This document shows, piece after piece, positions 6,418 to 10,000 of a stretch of 10,000 nucleotides of DNA. The DNA comes from Rheinheimera sp. (lineage in GTDB: Bacteria; Pseudomonadota; Gammaproteobacteria; Enterobacterales; Alteromonadaceae): contig NZ_JAIWOI010000085.1 in the NCBI RefSeq assembly GCF_020217005.1, positions 1-10,000 of the forward strand. Reading direction: 5' to 3'. Below the pieces are notes generated by a model. It was not told the DNA's origin. It saw only the letters and a list, made by a program, of their open reading frames with translations, and searched no databases. The stretch's first letter is position 1. Each line of letters begins with the position of its first letter. Position numbers and translations under genes: made by a program.

Positions 6418-7326
6418 ATGGACAGACTACGAGCCTACGAAATTTTTATGACTGTGGTAAACAAAGGCAGCTTTAATAAAGCAGCCGATTTGCTGGATAC
6501 CTCACCGGCAAATGTCACCCGCTATGTCAATGATCTTGAAGCCTATTTAGGCTGCAGACTACTGAACCGCAGCTCCCGTAAGTTATCGCTGACAGAAAGC
6601 GGTGAAGCGCTGTTTGAACGCTGTAAGTCGATACTGGCGGAAGTGGCAGAAACTGAAGCCCTGGTGTCTTCAGCCGCTTTGCAACCAAGGGGCAGGCTGA
6701 GAATTAATGCGCCTTTAAGTTTTGGTATTTTACATCTGGCGCCTTTATGGCCTGAATTTAGCCGTCGTTACCCAGAGCTGGAACTGGATATTTCGCTGAT
6801 TGACCGGGTGGTGGACATAGTGGAAGAAGGTTATGATTTGGTAATCCGCATCTCGCGCTCAGGTTCGGTCAATCACGCAGCGCGTAAACTGGCCAGCTCA
6901 CATAATGTGTTATGCGCCTCTCCTGCTTATCTGCAGCGACACGGCACGCCTCAAACACCGGACGATTTAAAAGAACACGAATGCATCATTTACGCCTATT
7001 CGGGCGACGAGTGGAGTTTTACCGACAATAACGGCAAAACCCATCAGGTAAAAGTAAAAGGCAAAGTACACACCAACAATGGCGATACAGCTCGAGCCAT
7101 GGCGCTTTGTGGCTCCGGCATTATCTGGCAGCCTACTTTTCTGATCGGCCCGGATTTAGCCTCCGGCGCTTTAGTGCCTCTGCTGCCAGACTACAAATTG
7201 CCCGACATCGATGTGCTGGCGATGTACCCAAGCCGACGGCATTTAAGTGTCAAAGTCAGGATGATGATCGACTTTCTGGTGGAAGCTTTTGCCGGAACTG
7301 CGCCCTGGGACCACAAAGGAAAATAG
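6418..7326 (+). CDS. LysR-type transcriptional regulator
   Basis: A 302-residue cytoplasmic DNA-binding regulator of normal family length. The winged helix-turn-helix lies at about 3-62: LRAYEIFMTVVNKGSFNKAAD, the recognition part SPANVTRYVNDLEAYLG, then LLNRSSRKLSLTESG. The effector domain from ~90 begins GRLRINAPLSFG and contains DLVIRIS near 141-147, which puts it in the large CrgA/AaeR-like branch. The ligand is unknown. I start at 6418 because GAAGG lies 7 bases before that ATG and MDRLRAYEIF is a typical family beginning. The in-frame ATG at 6391 has no ribosome site and lies within the inverted repeat. It diverges from one dehydrogenase and converges with another, so the first is its likeliest target; the second is possible. 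Confidence 0.93.
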   Translation: MDRLRAYEIFMTVVNKGSFNKAADLLDTSPANVTRYVNDLEAYLGCRLLNRSSRKLSLTESGEALFERCKSILAEVAETEALVSSAALQPRGRLRINAPLSFGILHLAPLWPEFSRRYPELELDISLIDRVVDIVEEGYDLVIRISRSGSVNHAARKLASSHNVLCASPAYLQRHGTPQTPDDLKEHECIIYAYSGDEWSFTDNNGKTHQVKVKGKVHTNNGDTARAMALCGSGIIWQPTFLIGPDLASGALVPLLPDYKLPDIDVLAMYPSRRHLSVKVRMMIDFLVEAFAGTAPWDHKGK

Positions 7327-7351
7327 AAAAAAGAAAATAGCGGAAGAAAAT

Positions 7352-7374
7352 AAAAGGGCCTGATTTGCAGGCCC
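7352..7374. terminator. Terminator between the LysR gene and the second dehydrogenase
   Basis: GGGCCTG (7356-7362) and CAGGCCC (7368-7374) form a perfect 7-bp GC-rich stem with a 5-base loop. Leftward it is followed at once by TTTTATTTT, strong for the dehydrogenase that ends at 7382. Rightward only CGGAATTTT follows, so it is weaker for the LysR gene. Confidence 0.85.
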
Positions 7375-7381
7375 CGGAATT

Positions 7382-8131
7382 TTACAATTGGCTCATACCA
7401 CCATCAGCAATCAGTTCGGTGCCGACAATAAAGGCAGAGTCTGACGACGACATAAACAGCACTGTTTTCGCCAGCTCGTCTGAAGTACCAAAACGGTTCA
7501 GCGGAATTTGCGCCTGAATAGCTTTCGCCATCTGATCCAGTTGGGCCGTTTCCATGCCCAAACGGCCATACAGTGGCGTGCTGACAGGACCAGGGCTGAC
7601 TACATTGACCCGCACACCCAGTGGCAACAGTTCTGCCGACAAGGTTTTAGCAAAGGAAATCAGCGCTGCTTTACTGGCTGCATACACAGAAGAAGAAGGC
7701 ATGCCGATATGTGCATTAATAGAGCCGTTTAAGACAATGGCGGCACCAGGATTCAGCAGCGGCGTCAGCGCCTGTATAGTAAAAAACGCACCTTTGACAT
7801 TGACGTTAAAAGTATGGTCCCACAAGCTTTCGTCTATAGCCGAAAACGGCGCAAACTTGGCAATACCGGCATTTAGGAAAATGGCGTCCAGTTTGATGCC
7901 CTGCTCAGTCAAAGTACGGGCCAATTCGCCAGCCGCTTTAATATCACCTTGATCATTCTGCAGGGCTATGGTGTTTGCGCCTATCAGGGTTTTCGCCTGG
8001 TCCAGCGTTGCCAAATCACGGCCTGTAATAACAACACGAGCGCCCTCTTGAGCATATTGAATGGCTGTCGCTAGACCAATACCGCTGTTGCCACCTGTCA
8101 CTAACACTGTTTTGTTGGTAAATCTGTTCAT
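7382..8131 (-). CDS. Short-chain dehydrogenase/reductase (SDR), second copy
   Basis: A 249-residue classical SDR enzyme of normal length, expected in the cytoplasm. TGGNSGIG (12-19) is the dinucleotide motif, NAG lies at 87-89, Asn111 in NVNVKG, and catalytic Ser137, Tyr150 and Lys154 (YAASK) follow. SPGPVSTPLYG (179-189) and a terminal GTELIADGG are family blocks. Arg38 after the second beta strand hints at NADPH. The substrate is unknown. It differs too much from the other dehydrogenase in the window to be a recent duplicate: NGSINAH versus TSTFVGY around the catalytic Ser, and a different C-terminus. AGGAG lies 6 bases before the ATG. It is monocistronic, ending at the terminator shared with the convergent LysR gene. 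The 5' gap 8132-8302 (171 bases) has no clear promoter; it carries one AGGTCAC at 8227-8233, a 7-base match to the palindrome upstream of the other dehydrogenase. Confidence 0.95.
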   Translation of the reverse strand: MNRFTNKTVLVTGGNSGIGLATAIQYAQEGARVVITGRDLATLDQAKTLIGANTIALQNDQGDIKAAGELARTLTEQGIKLDAIFLNAGIAKFAPFSAIDESLWDHTFNVNVKGAFFTIQALTPLLNPGAAIVLNGSINAHIGMPSSSVYAASKAALISFAKTLSAELLPLGVRVNVVSPGPVSTPLYGRLGMETAQLDQMAKAIQAQIPLNRFGTSDELAKTVLFMSSSDSAFIVGTELIADGGMSQL

Positions 8132-8302
8132 ATCTAACTCCTGATTCTGTTGGGTTTAGCTTTCGCGCCTGCTGTTGTCGGCTGCGTTGCTTGTTAAAAA
8201 ACTACCCTACATGCGATGAGCAACTTAGGTCACAAGGCTAACTCGTAGGCAGTGAGTGAACTATAAACAGTCAGAACTTCTGAAACAAACCCACAACTAT
8301 TG

Positions 8303-8371
8303 ATGATCCGTTCAGCTTTTGTGAATGATGAAGAGGATATAGACAGAGCCATTTTTGAAGCTATTGGTTAA
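8303..8371 (+). pseudogene. Candidate detached 5' end of the DUF2787 gene, in another frame
   Basis: From ATG 8303 a frame encodes MIRSAFVNDEEDIDRAIFEAIG and stops at 8371. Removing one T from the TTTTT run at 8352-8356 would join it to the following frame and read DRAILKLLVKASPLG, giving 139 residues in total, about the usual DUF2787 length. No good ribosome site precedes 8303, so the true start is uncertain. Confidence 0.5.
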
Positions 8372-8723
8372 AGCTTCGCCGTTGGGGCAAGGGAATAGTG
8401 GAAATTTTAATAGTGTCTTGGTCTTAGATTTGGGGATAGGTCACAGCGCTGAAAAAGGTGTCTACCATCCGGTTGAGATCATGTTATTTCGTAAGGGGGA
8501 TACATGGTACTTTGCATACATCACCGACTTTAAATACGTCGGTCAAGAGCAAGACGTTGAACTGGCTAAAGACTTAGATTTTGACTTTCAGGCGGGTGTG
8601 TTTCAGACCTTATACGGGTATTACCCGATAGAGGAAGAGTTAGATATCTATCCGGTGTGGGAAGAGAACTTTATTAATTACTGGCAGGACTTTGAAGTAT
8701 TTGAATACAAAGTAGCTACCTGA
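8355..8723 (+). CDS. DUF2787-family protein, probably missing its N-terminus through a frameshift
   Basis: As read here, a 122-residue protein with only a TTG start and no ribosome site at a suitable distance. The core is recognisable: HSAEKGVYHPVEIML (30-44), YITDFKYVG (55-63), LAKDLDFDF (70-78) and VWEENFINYW (101-110) match the DUF2787 pattern of a YHPVEI block, a YITDF block and a final W..NF..Y block. The biochemical role of DUF2787 is unknown; members are often reported on mobile or accessory DNA of gammaproteobacteria. The family normally has ~45 residues before the HPVEI block but only 37 are available here, and the usual FRDP-like block reads LDLGIG. In-frame sequence upstream stops at TAG 8340. 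Codon use looks richer in A and T than its neighbours. It converges on a restriction gene. The frameshift could be real decay or a homopolymer read error. Confidence 0.75.
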   Translation: MKLLVKASPLGQGNSGNFNSVLVLDLGIGHSAEKGVYHPVEIMLFRKGDTWYFAYITDFKYVGQEQDVELAKDLDFDFQAGVFQTLYGYYPIEEELDIYPVWEENFINYWQDFEVFEYKVAT

Positions 8724-8740
8724 CGTAGCTACTTAATTAT
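8710..8740 (+). terminator. Hairpin at the 3' end of the DUF2787 gene, stop codon in its loop
   Basis: AAGTAGCTAC (8710-8719) and GTAGCTACTT (8725-8734) form a perfect 10-bp stem around a CTGAC loop that contains the TGA stop (8721-8723). AATTATTTG follows, a modest T-tract, so it is a likely but imperfect intrinsic terminator. Confidence 0.65.
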
Positions 8741-8763
8741 TTGCCGCTGCTCATTGTGTTGAC

Positions 8764-8788
8764 TGGGTTTAGCGATAACTTAAACCCA
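8764..8788. repeat. Hairpin overlapping the hsdR stop codon
   Basis: TGGGTTTA (8764-8771) and TAAACCCA (8781-8788) pair across a 9-base loop, and the hsdR stop (8780-8782) falls at the loop edge. No T-run follows on the minus strand, so termination is doubtful. Confidence 0.3.
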
Positions 8789-10000
8789 CTCTTCCCCAAG
8801 GCTCTCAGCCTGAGCCAGCACCAGCTGAATAGCTTCGTCTGCCATATCTGGCGGGTACTTGTACTTGCGCAATATGCGTTTGACCATCAGTCGTAAACGT
8901 GCACGCACGCTTTCGCGTTTGCTCCAGTCGATGGTGATGTTTTTGCGCAAATTGTCTGTCAGTTCGTGGGCTATTTTCTTCAGCGTATCGTCGCCCAACT
9001 CCAGTACTGCGGCTTCGTTATTGGCCAGAGCATCATAGAATTTCACCTCATCGTCGGTCAGACCAAGCTCTTCGCCACGTTTGGCCGCCTCTCGGAACTT
9101 CTTCGCCATATCCACCAGCTCTTCCATCACCTGCGCAGTTTCAATGCTGCGGTTTTGATAACGGGTGACTACGTTACTCAGTAGCTCTGAAAACTTCTTC
9201 TGCTGAATCACGTTGGTCGAAAAGCGGGATTTAATCTCACCTTCCAGTAAGCGTTCCAGCAATTCAACCGCCAGATTTTTCTCCGGCAAGTTCTGCACTT
9301 CGGCTAAAAATTCATCATCCAGCAAGCCAATATTGGGTTTATCAAGCCCTACCGCTGCAAAGATATCAACCACTTGGTCGGACACTATCGCCTGACCAAT
9401 GATTTGCCGAATAGCCAGTTCCTTTTCTTCGTCGCTACGTTTTTTATCTGTGGTATCACGTTTGATGAGGATCACCTTCACTGCTTGCAGGAAGGCGACC
9501 TCTTCACGTACGGCTTTGGCTTCATCCATAGTGCAGCACAAACTAAAGGCTTTACTCATGGCCAGCGCATTATCAGCAAATCGCTTTTTACCGTCTTTTA
9601 AGCCCAAAATATGGTTAGCCGCACCAGCCATCAGTTTATGGCTACTGAGCGAGAATTCGCTGTAATCAAAGCCGTGCATCAAACCGCGCAGTATATCGAG
9701 CTTTTCTTCCAGCACAGCCCAAGCCTCAGCAGTATCGACCGTTGGCTTACCTCTGCCGTTACTGGCTGTGTATTCCTTTAGTGCTGACTTAAGTTCGTTG
9801 GCTATGCCGATGTAATCGACCACCAAGCCACCTTGTTTGTCACGGAACACGCGGTTTACCCGAGCGATGGCCTGCATCAGGTTGTGGCCTTTCATCGGCT
9901 TATCGACATACAGCGTATGCACACAAGGCGCATCAAAGCCTGTGAGCCACATATCGCGCACTATGACTATTTGCAGTGGGTCTTTTGGATCTTTAAAACG
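8780..10000 (-). CDS. hsdR: Type I restriction enzyme, R (motor/nuclease) subunit, C-terminal part; runs off the right edge
   Basis: HsdR translocates DNA using ATP and cuts it at a distance, as part of the HsdR2-HsdM2-HsdS complex. The last ~406 residues are visible and the frame is open to base 10000; full proteins are near 1000 residues. The visible part begins with superfamily 2 helicase motif V ([10 protein letters not shown], about 16-25) and motif VI (QAIARVNR, about 43-50), followed by [11 protein letters not shown]. The C-terminal helical domain includes [24 protein letters not shown] and ends in a conserved, basic [25 protein letters not shown] stretch typical of the EcoR124-like HsdR family. 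Apparent start codons near 9961 are internal. The nuclease domain, hsdM and hsdS would lie beyond the window, so whether the system is complete cannot be judged. Nothing visible is disrupted. Confidence 0.95.
   Translation of the reverse strand, partial: RFKDPKDPLQIVIVRDMWLTGFDAPCVHTLYVDKPMKGHNLMQAIARVNRVFRDKQGGLVVDYIGIANELKSALKEYTASNGRGKPTVDTAEAWAVLEEKLDILRGLMHGFDYSEFSLSSHKLMAGAANHILGLKDGKKRFADNALAMSKAFSLCCTMDEAKAVREEVAFLQAVKVILIKRDTTDKKRSDEEKELAIRQIIGQAIVSDQVVDIFAAVGLDKPNIGLLDDEFLAEVQNLPEKNLAVELLERLLEGEIKSRFSTNVIQQKKFSELLSNVVTRYQNRSIETAQVMEELVDMAKKFREAAKRGEELGLTDDEVKFYDALANNEAAVLELGDDTLKKIAHELTDNLRKNITIDWSKRESVRARLRLMVKRILRKYKYPPDMADEAIQLVLAQAESLGEEWV

Noticed and set aside
7554..7952. Open frame of 132 codons on the plus strand
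   Set aside because: It is antisense to the second SDR gene, whose catalytic motifs and codon pattern account for the region.
8780..9961. Reading hsdR as a complete gene starting at 9961
   Set aside because: The frame continues to the window edge with conserved HsdR sequence (DPLQIVIV), so the apparent GTG is internal.

Overview
The window looks like chromosomal DNA of a Gram-negative gammaproteobacterium. The evidence is compact genes with clear Shine-Dalgarno sites, an outer-membrane-type lipoprotein signal, a histidine-utilisation operon, and a gene pair resembling PA2779/PA2778 of Pseudomonas aeruginosa. Base composition is moderate. The mixture would suit an Alteromonadales/Chromatiales relative such as Rheinheimera or Alishewanella, but the genus is an inference.

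Positions 1-2914 hold histidine catabolism. hutH and the start of hutU run leftward as one operon. A LysR-type regulator diverges from them across a 137-bp gap that holds a centred dyad and a plausible promoter. The HutU N-terminus belongs to the long, animal-like form of urocanase, not the ~557-residue form of Pseudomonas.

Positions 2944-4293 (leftward) encode a small secreted protein with a Val-rich C-terminal membrane segment (PA2779 family), followed after a few bases by a C39-like cysteine peptidase lipoprotein with a TPR-like tail (PA2778 family). A set of nested inverted repeats (4380-4462) separates this pair from the next gene, a membrane-anchored Mrr-type nuclease with a topoisomerase-type zinc ribbon (4473-5318).

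Positions 5458-8131 carry two different short-chain dehydrogenases, both leftward, with a rightward LysR-type regulator between them. Regulator and first dehydrogenase are divergent, and the 141-bp gap between them holds a palindrome and a LysR-type box. Strong hairpin terminators close the dehydrogenase genes.

Positions 8303-10000 look like an accessory or defence edge: a DUF2787-family gene, apparently frameshifted in a run of five T, faces the 3' part of a type I restriction gene (hsdR) that runs off the window. No rRNA, tRNA, CRISPR array or transposase was seen, and no gene-free stretch exceeds 300 bases. The largest gaps, 8132-8302 and 4294-4472, are described under their features.
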